Of a stretch of 64,000 nt of DNA, positions 1 through 9,801 are shown piece after piece. The position numbers and the translations under genes are program-made. The notes under the pieces were generated by a model. It had not been told where the DNA came from and ran no database searches. It saw only the letters and a list, made by a program, of their open reading frames with translations. Within the stretch, counting starts at the first letter, position 1. Every line of letters begins with the position of its first letter. This stretch comes from Pseudo-nitzschia pungens (Eukaryota > Bacillariophyta > Bacillariophyceae > Bacillariales > Bacillariaceae): positions 3,100,001 through 3,164,000 of the forward strand of contig CM074759.1 of NCBI GenBank assembly GCA_037355855.1. The letters run 5' to 3'.

Positions 1-321
1 ACAGCATTACTTCTATTGTTTTTTCTGTTGTTGTGATCATGATGGTCGGTTTTTTATTTCGTTTTTGATTGACGACGGTTTTGACACGGCATCGAAAGAG
101 TAAGGTTAACCTTACCGGTATGAGTAACCTTACGTAGCCTTACCGTACAAAAAATAAGATTACCGTATGTACGAAGTAAGGTCTCTTACTACAGTATGTA
201 CGGACTGCGATCAAGGACTACAGAAATCCGTTCGAATCAAAATGGGAAAAACGAATTGCACAAAAATCTGGAGCATGTACCTTACGGTAAATCTTAGCAT
301 AATCTAGGGGTCATAAAAGGA
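1..321. other. Left flank of element A, no gene seen
   Basis: No open frame here looks coding. The stretch holds several short variants of a TAAGGTTACCGTAC-like motif in both orientations (about 100-190 and 275-295). The same motif class recurs near 37.35 kb and 41.0-41.5 kb, so it is probably dispersed simple sequence. Confidence 0.5.
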
Positions 322-326
322 ATGGG

Positions 327-854
327 TATGAAGATATTTCACCTCGATATTATGCTACTTACCGTCGGGGTATGGTCATTGTGTACGATTTGTACTATCC
401 AGATACCCAGCCCCTGCAGTTAGTTCACACGCGAGCGAGTTAGCGAGCGCATCGATCAGGAGTACAGTACTACAGTGTACACCGTGTACACTACAGTACT
501 GGTGCTACAGGTGTAAGTAAAGGGTATGGTCACTACGTTGAATTAAGTACTGGACCTACACACCCTGACCCTTTACTGACATACGAATCAGCGATACGGA
601 ACAATTATCTTATTCGGAGCTCCATCCGGAGCTCTCACTATCTTTGGAATACTCTCAGTTTAAACTAAAAGAACACATCATGCCCGGCAATGATACTTGA
701 CATCTCTAATGTACCTCTAGAGTGGTAACTAGTGTGCTCGTGGTATGTGCAATAGTGGTTGAACAGTATCCTCTGTAGTCTAACCAACTGCCACCACTCC
801 GTGCTGTACTGTTGTTGCTGCTCTCCCTGTTTTGCTGACGAGCGAAATCATTAC
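327..854 (+). repeat. Left LTR of element A
   Basis: This 528-bp repeat matches 8251-8780. The only differences I saw are a 2-nt indel near 391 (ACTATCCAG versus ACTATAACCAG) and one substitution near 619. It contains a near-palindrome at 465-501 built on AGTGTACAC/GTGTACACT. Blocks near the 3' side (AATGTACCTCTAG and CATCATGCC) are shared with the LTRs of element B, which links the two families. A promoter is expected here, but I cannot fix a TATA box or start site. Confidence 0.9.
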
Positions 855-869
855 AGTTTATCAGACCCA
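855..869 (+). promoter_or_regulatory. Candidate primer-binding site of element A
   Basis: AGTTTATCAGACCCA lies directly after the left LTR. The same 15 bases follow the left LTR of element B (27505-27519), although the sequences around it differ. That position and conservation fit a tRNA primer-binding site. The tRNA was not identified. Confidence 0.55.
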
Positions 870-1693
870 AGGTCTCGCCGTTCGAATCGCCGCAATGCGA
901 TAAGAATACCATCGATGTCAGGACGCTGACTAGAGCCTTGAAGAAATCCGAACGCCTGATCCGCGACGGCATCACGCGATTGATGTAAAACAATGCAGAA
1001 ACCAGGCGGCCGATCACCCTCTGGCATCTGAGATCTTGGAAGACGAGCGTCGGACCCGGACGTCTTGTATCCGAGCTTCCTGGATGAAAAAGAACCATCT
1101 GCTGGATGCAAAACTCAATCGTCGATAAGACGATCGACATCGCAGTGCCTCCAGTGGATGTCCGAATGTCTCTTCGGAATCCGCAGTGATGTAAACGGGG
1201 ACTCGCTGCTGAACAGACAGACCGGGACACTAGGACGAGACCCACGCCAGTGTCTATGAAACAGAGTTGATGGTGGCTCCATCAGCTTCAGCCCGATCAG
1301 CAGGAGTAAGTGGGGACCGATTGCTACGAGTCGTAAGCAATGAACGTGTGGATTGCAGCCAGGTGACGTACAGAGATAACCATGGAGAACCAATCGACGG
1401 ACTGATTGGATGGTTGATCGTCTAGGGTTCGAAAGGACTATCACCGAGAGAGGGCCTCTCGCAATCAGTAACACACAGACCAAATCGATCGGAATATTTT
1501 CGAGCGTCTTTCGCCTGGACAACCGACAGATCCTTGGTGATTGCCAATTTCTTCTCGTTTGGATAGGGTATCCATGTAATCGAAAGAATTGAAGATTGCA
1601 ATGGTTGCAATAGAAAAATAGAAATGTCCAGTGACCCTGTTTTGTACAGGCGAGGATCGGATCCGGGGACCCTGTTATTTACAGGGACGGATC

Positions 1694-1822
1694 GGCCGCA
1701 AGGCCTGTATGCCTTGGCATCAAATCTGAGCGTTTGTGACGTTCGATGGCCGAAAGGCTTGTATGCCGGCCGAAAGGCTTCTTGTATGACGGCCGAAAGG
1801 CTTGTATGACGGCCGAAAGGCT
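1694..1822 (+). repeat. Five GGCC-GNAA-GGCY mini-hairpins
   Basis: GGCCGCAAGGCC occurs at 1694-1705, and GGCCGAAAGGCT at 1748, 1768, 1791 and 1811. Each can form a 4-bp stem closed by a GNRA tetraloop (GCAA or GAAA). Four are spaced 20-23 bp apart by a GTATGACG-type linker. One equivalent sits at the matching internal position in element B (29338-29349, loop AAAA), and antisense equivalents lie in fragment A' (52525-52537 and 52583-52594). Confidence 0.6.
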
Positions 1823-3090
1823 TCTATGTATGTTTGCAATTATTTGCAAAAGTATCTCTGAAACTACCAATATCCTCAACAAAAAGCCCATCTTTGCTTG
1901 TGATAGAAGAAAAGGTGTCATCGGTAGTACCCAACGACTGATCTAGTACGAGAAAGAAGACTGCCCTACAAGCGGACGTGCCCTACGAGCGGACGTGCCC
2001 TACGAGCGGAGGACGTGCCCTACCAACGGACTCCAAACCAGAAAAAACCTGACGAATTGCTCGGCAACACTGATCCTATACAGCCGCTTCCACTGAAAGA
2101 ACAACGGGGACAATGTGCTCTATGCAGCTTGTCCTTACACTGAAAGCGCACGGCAGAGCGACAGATTGATAGCAACAGGATCGATGACAACGAATTCTAG
2201 ACGCGTGGATCCACAAGCAGACGCTAGATACAAAGCTCTTGACAGCAACAGATCAATAGTCGGATCGATAGCAAAGTGAAGGGATTGATACGTTCCTGTC
2301 CTTACACCGATACCGCAACAGACGCTAAACGAGTGGATTCACAGCAGGCGACAGACGCTAGACGCGATCCGCAGCAGATGCTAGACGCAATTCGAAGCAG
2401 ACCGATTTATTCTCTTCCCCTGACAAAAGAGAAGCCTACTGTCTTTCTCTGAAGAACAGCGGGGACGATGTGGTTTATGCCTGTCCTTGCAGCGAAAGCG
2501 CAGTAGTAGCAGCAAGAGGACAACGTCGACGCCCTGACAGCAGAGGAGTCTACAGCAAGGGGATGAGACCGGAGCAATGGGACAAGCGCAGCCTGAACGC
2601 ATAGCGCTGGAGGAAGGGAACAAGCAGCTTGGACCCACAGCGCGTTGGCGTTGGACAGGGCGTTGGACAGGGCGTTGAATTGAACATGATCTAATATAAG
2701 GAGCAATGTGACGCTCACAGAGCTCGTGACTTACAAGGATAGAGGATACAGCATGGTAGATATGAGGATGACTGATACGAGATATGACCAAAGGCATGTG
2801 CGCCTAGTACACAGCGGAGCTGTGTTAAGCACGGGCAGCAGCATGCTATGAGCGACAGCAACGACGCTCGTTGATGAACCTGTATTCCAGGACGCCTGTC
2901 ACAAGTACTACATTGAACTGAGTGGATTACTGGAAGCAATGGCACCAATGCTAAAGCGTCGGTAGGCAATAGATAGCGCGTCACGCAGACACGCTGGATT
3001 GCAGGAAGCAATCAAAACAAGGAACAAGCGTTCACCGCTTCAGTCAGCGGGGACAGATTAGATCGTTCCTGCCTTCACGGTGAACTTGAA

Positions 3091-3294
3091 TGCCGACGCT
3101 ACTGTTACGATGTTATGGCATTCCCTGCGATGGACATGCTACGACGTGCCCTGTTACGAATGTGACCGAGCAAGTACAGGAATAGCGTGTCATGCCGACG
3201 CTACTGTTACGATGTTATGGCATTCCCTGCGATGGACATGCTACGACGTGCCCTGTTACGAATGTGACCGAGCAAGTACAGGAATAGCGTGTCA
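3091..3294 (+). repeat. Exact tandem duplication, 2 x 102 bp
   Basis: The 102-bp segment starting TGCCGACGCTACTG at 3091 is repeated at 3193 with no difference that I could see. It lies in the non-coding body of element A. The identity implies a very recent slippage or recombination event. The period is a multiple of three, so it creates a repetitive but probably meaningless open frame. Confidence 0.85.
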
Positions 3295-4170
3295 TGACAA
3301 CACACTGGATTGCAGGAAGCAATGCCGACAAAGACCAAGGATTCACCGCTTCAGCCAGCGGGGACAGATTTGACTGTTCCTGCCTTCACGGTGAATGCCG
3401 ACGTTACTGCCACGACGATTGACCTGTGTGGACTTAGCCTGTTATGGCGTTCCCTGCTATGGACCTCTTACTTGACCAGTTATGGCGTTCTCTGCTATGG
3501 ACAGCACCAAAGAAGAGCAACGGCGCTCAGACCATGGAAATGTCCTGTTACAAGCCTAACGGCGTTGCGCATAGTATTGCAAGTACGTTACGGGGACATG
3601 CTGTCCCTGTTACAAGCAAGGCGCTGATTACAATTTGCGCGAAGCGCATTTTGTCCGACGTTCCGATGTTCCAGTACTAAAAATACGTAGATTTCTACAC
3701 AACTTTACCATGCGATATCTCGCTCCCTTATACACCCCCAATCACAACCCCAGGACCTACATGTATTAACCAAGACCTGCGCTCTTCGTTTCTGCTATCG
3801 GTTCAGTTGCTGGATGCTTCGTTTGGTTGCTTTGGTTGCCAATTCACCACTCGGCGGCCGATCGAGCAGCAGCAGCAGCAGCAAACCGACACATAATTTT
3901 CTACAGCACTTCCAGTACAGATTCTACCGTACAGCAAAACCGACAACAACGTTGTATTTCTGCTTCGATCTGTTTCCCAGCTCCATTCCAAGGCCATTAA
4001 GTATATCTTATACTTAATGTTCTACACTGTTTCCAAGCTGCTTAAGTGATTCTCACTTAATGTTCTACATTCTTCGAAGTTCCTTGCTGAGTCCTCTTAA
4101 GTCTTTTCAAGTCGAAGTTCACGAACAGCCCCTTCCACTGTAGGAATCTTTTTTTAAAAAAAAGAAATTC

Positions 4171-5000
4171 TGTCATCTGTTTTCAAGTCCGTTGCCCTGC
4201 TGGACCCTAAGTGTTTTCACTTATGGTCCTACTGTTTCTTGACCCAAGCCCCAAAGCCGCTAAGTACAGTTTGCTTAAGGCTCCACCACCTACATAACCC
4301 TCTCAGGTGTACTGTATAAATGTCATCTGTTTCCAAGTCTACTGCCCTGATGGACCCTAAGTGTTTTCGCTTATGGTCCTACTGTTTCCTGACCCAAGCC
4401 CTAAAGCCACTAAGTACAGTTTGCTTAAGGCTCCCCTACCTACATATACCTCTCAGATGCATTCTTCAACTGTCATCTGTTTTCAAGTCTACTGCCCTGA
4501 TGGACCATAAGTGTTTTCGCTTATGGTCCTACTGTTTCCTTACCCAAGCCCCAAAGCCGCTAAGTACAGCTTGCTTAAGGCTCTCCTACCTACATATACC
4601 TCTCAGATGCACACTTCAACTGTCATCTGTTTTCAAGTCTACTGCCCTGCTGGACCATAAGTGTTCTCACTTAAGGTCCTACTGTTTTCTGACCCAAGCC
4701 CCAAAGCCGCTAAGTACAGCTTGCTTAAGGCTCTCCTACCTACATAACCCTCTCAGATGCACACTTCAACTGTCATCTGTTTTCAAGTCTACTGCCCTGA
4801 TAGTCCATAATTGTTTTTGATTATGGACCTACTGTTTTTATGACCCAAGCCCCAAAGCTGCTAAGTACATGTTACTTAACGTTCCACCACCTACATATAC
4901 CCCTCCAGTTCACAGTACAGCAGAGACCTGTTTTCAAGCCTACAGCCCTGATGGTCCATAAGTGTTTTCACTTAAAGGCCCTGTTTCCAAGCTACTACAG
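4171..5000 (+). repeat. 150-bp hairpin-bearing monomer array (N1)
   Basis: TGTCATCTGT recurs at 4171, 4321, 4471, 4621 and 4771, an exact 150-bp period, followed by a diverged sixth unit from 4921. Each unit holds an imperfect inverted repeat with 10-12-bp arms of the type GGACCATAAG...CTTATGGTCC (4202-4229, 4352-4379, 4502-4529, 4652-4679, 4802-4829) and the string CAAGCCCCAAAGCCGCTAAG. The period is 50 codons, which explains a repetitive open frame at 4320-4820. Related antisense units occur in N2 (46000-46510) and N3 (53990-54790). Confidence 0.9.
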
Positions 5001-5559
5001 GAGAGCAAGTTCAAGTTCGAACAGAAGGCCAGCTGTTACGAATTTGAATTTGGTAGTAGGCTCCACCGCCTCTACTTGTTTCTGGCTACTACTAAGTTCG
5101 AACAGGAGGACAGCTGTTCTGAATTTGGTAGTAGGCTCTGTACTTTATGTACCATACAGTGGTAAGGAATGTGGTTCGGGATGTGTTTGGGGATGACTAC
5201 TCGCATTACTGGTGATGCTGCAATCCAGCATTCAGAGAGGAGTTTTGCTTTTGTACGCTGACCACTAGCATTACAGATACCATGTATCTAGTCAGGGTTT
5301 TGCTTGTGTCAGCTGACCACTAGCATTACGGATGCTGCACACCAGCATTGGAGGGACAGTTTTGCTTGTGTCTTTCCCTTTCACGTTCTTGTTACCCCGT
5401 TTCCTGTACGCTTTGCAACAGCAGTGTCTGTTGTGCTCTGGACTGGTTTGTTTTTTTCCTGTTTCTTACCAAGGTTCGTTTGCAAAATAGCCGTCCTTAC
5501 AACCTGGGGCCTATTCCCCATGGTTGAGGCGGCGCGTCGTTCTACAACTTGGGGCCTAA

Positions 5560-5663
5560 CCTCTCTTCGATTGAGGCGACGATAAAGTCTGGTTACAGAC
5601 TGAGTAGCTTTTAACCACCTTCGGTGGATTTTCCTACTTAAATAAGTATATTATTATTATTAT
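5560..5663 (+). promoter_or_regulatory. 3' tail of N1 with two conserved hairpins
   Basis: In sense orientation the tail contains GTCTG-GTTA-CAGAC, then CCACC-TTC-GGTGG, then a run of ATT repeats. The LINE-1 tail (9508-9600) and the tails at 45311, 48521, 48844, 49169 and 53397 keep both stems. In stringent LINEs such a shared 3' structure is what the reverse transcriptase recognises, which would explain co-mobilisation. Confidence 0.65.
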
Positions 5664-5682
5664 TACAAGCAAGGCGCTGATT

Positions 5683-8240
5683 GGACATGCTGTTCCATGC
5701 TACAAGTAGAACAAGAAAAGCAACTGGACGATTAGTACGAGCAATCCGCCTTGAAACGCATCCCACGTTTCAGACAGCGGGGACAGATTGGATGGCCTGT
5801 CTTCACGATGAATGCTTTAAAGCGCTCAGTCAAGCAGAGCGCCGGCTTATGCCCAAGGCACGCAGAAGAACTGTGTGGCCTAGCATGCTATGGAAGGGTA
5901 CTGGGAATTTAGCTCTTAGGCGATCCCCTGAAGACTCGCGGGGACCAAGACAAGGATGTTCCGAGTCTTGCCTGCATGTCTGAAGCTGCGACGAGACGAT
6001 CCAACTACGGGGACATGTTAGTCCTTGTGGAACGCCCGTATGTTGGACCAATACAAAGAACCGCAACGGAGTTGCGTGAAGCACGGTAGTAGGCTGGAGC
6101 AATGGCAGCGCAACGGAGTTACGCATATATGCTCTTAGGTGATTCATTGAAGACTCGTGGGGACAAAGTTATGTTATCCGAGCCTTGCAAGAATCAAGCC
6201 TGTACATATGGAGCTGTGGCTCACTGCCGCCACGATAACCAAGTATTGCGAGGAAGCGCAATGGTGCCCTGATCACAGGGACTTGCTGTTCCATGTTCCA
6301 GGTAGAACACTGACAGCAAGCGCTTACAGACAATCCTGGAAATGGTGACAAGCGCTCAGACGATTCATTGAAGACTCGCGGGGACAAAGTTGATGTTATC
6401 TGAGTCCGAGCCTTGCAAGAATCGAGCCTGCAGGCACGAAGCTGTATCTGCCACTGTGACTAAGCAGAACAAGGCGAGACAAGACTATTACAAGCGCAAT
6501 CATACTGTCTCTATTACAGGTATGACGCTAGCAGCCTGAAACAATGGAAGCGCAACAGCGTTGCGCGGAACAACTGATTACAACAGCATCAACGTTGATA
6601 CAAACGCCGGCAGCTAGGATAGCACATGGCGTGTGCCTTGTGCAGGAATAAATTGAATGGATCCGACCGATTGAATGGCTACGACGATTGAATTGCCACG
6701 AGTTACTCTACGGATGACGCTGACGCTGATTGCCACGAATTACTCTACAATTGACGCTGATTGCCACGAGTTGTTACTCTACGGATGACGCTAATTGCTA
6801 CGATTGATTGAACGAATCGATCGGGGACTGAGCCCAGTATTTCTGTGGCATCGAACTTGTTATGTTTGATCCTATGAACCCAGAACTGCTCCGGGACAAC
6901 CAATTGAACGGATCGGTCGACTCTATTACAGGAGCAGCATGGTTTTGACTATACAATCTACGAGTCTGTTCGATCAGACAACCAATTGAACGGATCGGTC
7001 GACTCTATTACAGGAGCAGCATGGTTTTGACTATACAATCTACGAGTCTGTTCGATCTACGAATCAGGAGCTGCTGTTCCGACGACAGTCTTACAGGAGC
7101 AGCGACGATTTGGATTGACGACAACGAGTTGAACCACGACCGATTGAATCTATCGATCGGGGACTATTCAGTCCAAAGACTAATATCGACACTCATTGTG
7201 TTTGACGCAACGAATCCAGAACTGCTGTTCCGGGGACAACAACCAACGATCGAACCGGTTGATCCTATTACAGGGCAGCATGTTTTTGAATATACGATCT
7301 ACGAATATATATGATCCACGAATCAGGAGCTGCTGTTTGAAAGACAGTATTACAAGACGAGCAGCATGATTCGGATTGACGACGACACGTTCAACCATTT
7401 GAAGAGAAGTGACAAGTGATTCCGACGACAATTTGAACAGTGACGATAACAATCGTACTGTTCCGAGGACGCTTGCTCATGACCAAACGAACGAACGGAC
7501 TAATGAACAATTTACATGAACCAGTTACAGGAGCAGTGCGTTTTTGGATCTATGGATCTACGATAACAATTGGAGAAGCGTTCCTATGAAGTAATGTTCC
7601 GGGGACAGCTTGCTCACGAATATCATGATATCCAAGGACGACACGAGCCGTACGAACAGCGGATAGACAGCAGCTGAATCGACCTCTCAGTTGAGTCATG
7701 TTAACCATGACGAATACGCTGTATGTAAACGGCAACAACGAATGAGCTGTATGAAGACAGCTACCGAAATGACGAATGATTTATAATAGGCTAATGGTCT
7801 TGGGATGTGCCAGGATAAGAATTTGGTGTGTGGGGCAAAAGGCCCTAACAACCGGGACGATCTGTCTTTGCAAGCATGGAGGGCAAAAGGTCTGAAGTGC
7901 TGGAACGATGTCCACAAACCCCCCATTTTTTTTACTATTAGCCGGGCCTCTGTTGTACGTTCGAAGAAACAAGACACGATATTGAAGAAAGCTGCAATAC
8001 TTGATGCAGTTTGTTCTCTGACAAGCAGTATGGATACAAGAAAGGTGATCTATTGTATGATCCATGCAAGTACCAAGTCCCTTCGATCGAGTTGTCGAAT
8101 CGGAGATCTTTATTCCGGGGACACGAACGCAAGCAAGTGTTACTTGGTGTTACGAAATATTCGGACTTGGATTGGTATCTTGTATTACTGTGGATCTACA
8201 TGGAGCTATGTACGACCTTTGAGTACGGTACTGGCATGAA
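5683..8240 (+). other. Right body of element A, no genes
   Basis: This 2.5-kb continuation of element A after N1 consists of degenerate modules such as CTGTTCCGGGGACAAC and TGACGCTGATTGCCACGA. No coherent protein family is visible in any frame. The last 400 bp resembles the matching part of element B (34.4-34.7 kb), including a GGGCAAAA segment and a T-rich run (7925-7935). Confidence 0.6.
6895..7058 (+). repeat. Tandem duplication, 2 x 82 bp
   Basis: The 82-bp segment beginning GACAACCAATTGAACGGATC is repeated at 6977 with no visible change in the core. It is a local duplication in the non-coding body of element A. Confidence 0.8.
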
Positions 8241-8250
8241 TCACGGGGAC
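8241..8250 (+). promoter_or_regulatory. Candidate polypurine tract of element A
   Basis: TCACGGGGAC directly precedes the right LTR. Element B has the same bases at 34708-34717, within the shared string GGCATGAATCACGGGGAC. Its position fits the plus-strand primer, although it is short and not purely purine. Confidence 0.5.
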
Positions 8251-8780
8251 TATGAAGATATTTCACCTCGATATTATGCTACTTACCGTCGGGGTATGGT
8301 CATTGTGTACGATTTGTACTATAACCAGATACCCAGCCCCTGCAGTTAGTTCACACGCGAGCGAGTTAGCGAGCGCATCGATCAGGAGTACAGTACTACA
8401 GTGTACACCGTGTACACTACAGTACTGGTGCTACAGGTGTAAGTAAAGGGTATGGTCACTACGTTGAATTAAGTACTGGACCTACACACCCTGACCCTTT
8501 ACTGACATACGAATCAGCGATACGGAACAATTATCTTATTCAGAGCTCCATCCGGAGCTCTCACTATCTTTGGAATACTCTCAGTTTAAACTAAAAGAAC
8601 ACATCATGCCCGGCAATGATACTTGACATCTCTAATGTACCTCTAGAGTGGTAACTAGTGTGCTCGTGGTATGTGCAATAGTGGTTGAACAGTATCCTCT
8701 GTAGTCTAACCAACTGCCACCACTCCGTGCTGTACTGTTGTTGCTGCTCTCCCTGTTTTGCTGACGAGCGAAATCATTAC
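8251..8780 (+). repeat. Right LTR of element A
   Basis: This is the second copy of the 327-854 repeat, 530 bp long. It is preceded by CACGGGGAC and followed by the ATGGG duplication. Because the two LTRs are identical when an element inserts, the near absence of differences implies a recent insertion. Confidence 0.9.
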
Positions 8781-8785
8781 ATGGG

Positions 8786-9507
8786 TGCGGTATGGCGTCT
8801 ATCTGTCGTTCGTGTTCGGGGTGTAAATAATGAGTGATTCCCACAATTACAAAATACTTCATATGTTAATAATGATGTACCAGTATCCTAACACATGTAC
8901 GGTAAGGGTTTAGTCGCTATCCGTCCGGATTTTGTCGACAGGTTATGAGCCAAAGCAACATCGAAAGCCCCACTGTTTGCTGTAATTCTGATAGCTGTAA
9001 GACACCAGCTTCTTGGACACTAATTTATACCCTAGGACTGAAATGGCAAGGTCACGAGCTTTCGAATGGTACCCAACATGAGTTATATTGCACGCCTGAC
9101 CTTTTCGTACATCAGGCCACAAAATAAGGTCAAAAATTCAAAAAAAACTCCATTACAACAACCACAGCAGCAGACCCTGTCACAGTCCCCCTATCTCCTT
9201 AACCAAGGCGGAGTAAATTATACCATTCTAGCTGAAGCATCTACACTATTAGAGGAAGAAGACCTGCAAGTTTCGAATTGATTGGAGCACTTGGAATGCA
9301 GATTCGGACTGGGAAAGAAGCAGAAAAAATTGCTTCTTTTTTCCGGTCAAAAACCTCCCCCGGTCCAAACTATGGCGAAAATTAATATCTCCGTCCCCTC
9401 TCCATTGATTTGGTTCAGAACACTTTGAAATGCTCTATTACATCAAGATAGACAAGGCCTCCAATTTGCGGATCGATTGGTGGAGTCATTTTTGAGAATC
9501 GAACTGT
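8786..9507. other. Spacer between element A and LINE-1
   Basis: This 720-bp stretch has no recognised gene. Short open frames at 8945-9281 show no known motif and no biased composition. It may be part of an older, unrecognised repeat or the original target DNA. Confidence 0.4.
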
Positions 9508-9801
9508 AATAATAATATACGTATTTAAATAACTTTAATCACCAAAGGTGAAACTAAATTACTCAGTCTGTATCCAGACTTTAACGTCGCCTCCATCATA
9601 GAGTCAGGACCCCAAGTGGCAGAGCGACAAATTTTCAAACAAACCTTGAACATCAAGCAGGGAAAAAGACAAACAAGTCCCACAAAATAGGGACTTGAGA
9701 GAAAAAGAGATGGGATGATATTGGGATTCAAACCAGTATCCAAAGGTATGGGACAGGATGAGAAGCAGGAACAGAAGACAAAACCAAGGTACAAAGTGTA
9801 A
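9508..9801 (-). other. 3'UTR and tail of LINE-1
   Basis: On the minus strand the segment runs from the stop codon of the RNase H frame to a terminal ATTATTATT run. It contains the GTCTG...CAGAC-type hairpin and CACC-TTT-GGTG. Repeated copies of this segment lie at 48321-49260. Confidence 0.75.

Larger units (their letters stand above)
3630..5663 (+). mobile_element. N1: non-autonomous LINE-derived element, 2.03 kb
   Basis: The element starts ACAATTTGCGCG, which resembles the 5' ends of LINE-1, LINE-2 and N2. It runs through 150-bp monomers (4171-5000) and ends in a LINE-type 3' tail with two hairpins and (ATT)n. It is flanked by the 19-bp direct repeat TACAAGCAAGGCGCTGATT (3611-3629 and 5664-5682), a long target-site duplication typical of target-primed reverse transcription. 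No ORF1, endonuclease or reverse transcriptase frame is present; open frames at 4320-5196 are produced by the monomers. It sits inside element A and is therefore younger than A. It is probably an internally deleted LINE moved by LINE enzymes. Confidence 0.88.
327..8780 (+). mobile_element. LTR retrotransposon A, non-coding (LARD-like), 8.45 kb
   Basis: Two near-identical direct repeats (327-854 and 8251-8780) bracket 7.4 kb. The flanks ATGGG (322-326 and 8781-8785) are a 5-bp target-site duplication. If the LTR is read to a terminal CA, the duplication becomes 4 bp (TGGG). The segment after the left LTR begins with AGTTTATCAGACCCA, a primer-binding-site candidate, and the segment before the right LTR ends in CACGGGGAC, a polypurine candidate. 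No Gag, protease, integrase or reverse transcriptase can be recognised in any frame. The body is short degenerate modules, many containing CGGGGAC. N1 is inserted at 3630-5663. The LTR and both internal ends resemble element B, so A is probably a non-autonomous member of the same superfamily, mobilised in trans. Confidence 0.88.

Noticed and set aside
1400..1460. tRNA-like GGTTCGAA box
   Set aside because: A lone B-box-like string without an A box or cloverleaf nearby.
706..1610. Coding frames just after the left LTR of element A
   Set aside because: The 179- and 135-residue frames start in or near the LTR, have no family motifs and are not conserved in element B or A'.
4320..5196. Repetitive protein genes in N1
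   Set aside because: The 166- and 118-residue frames follow the 150-bp monomer; they have no known domain, and the equivalents in N2 and N3 are in other contexts.
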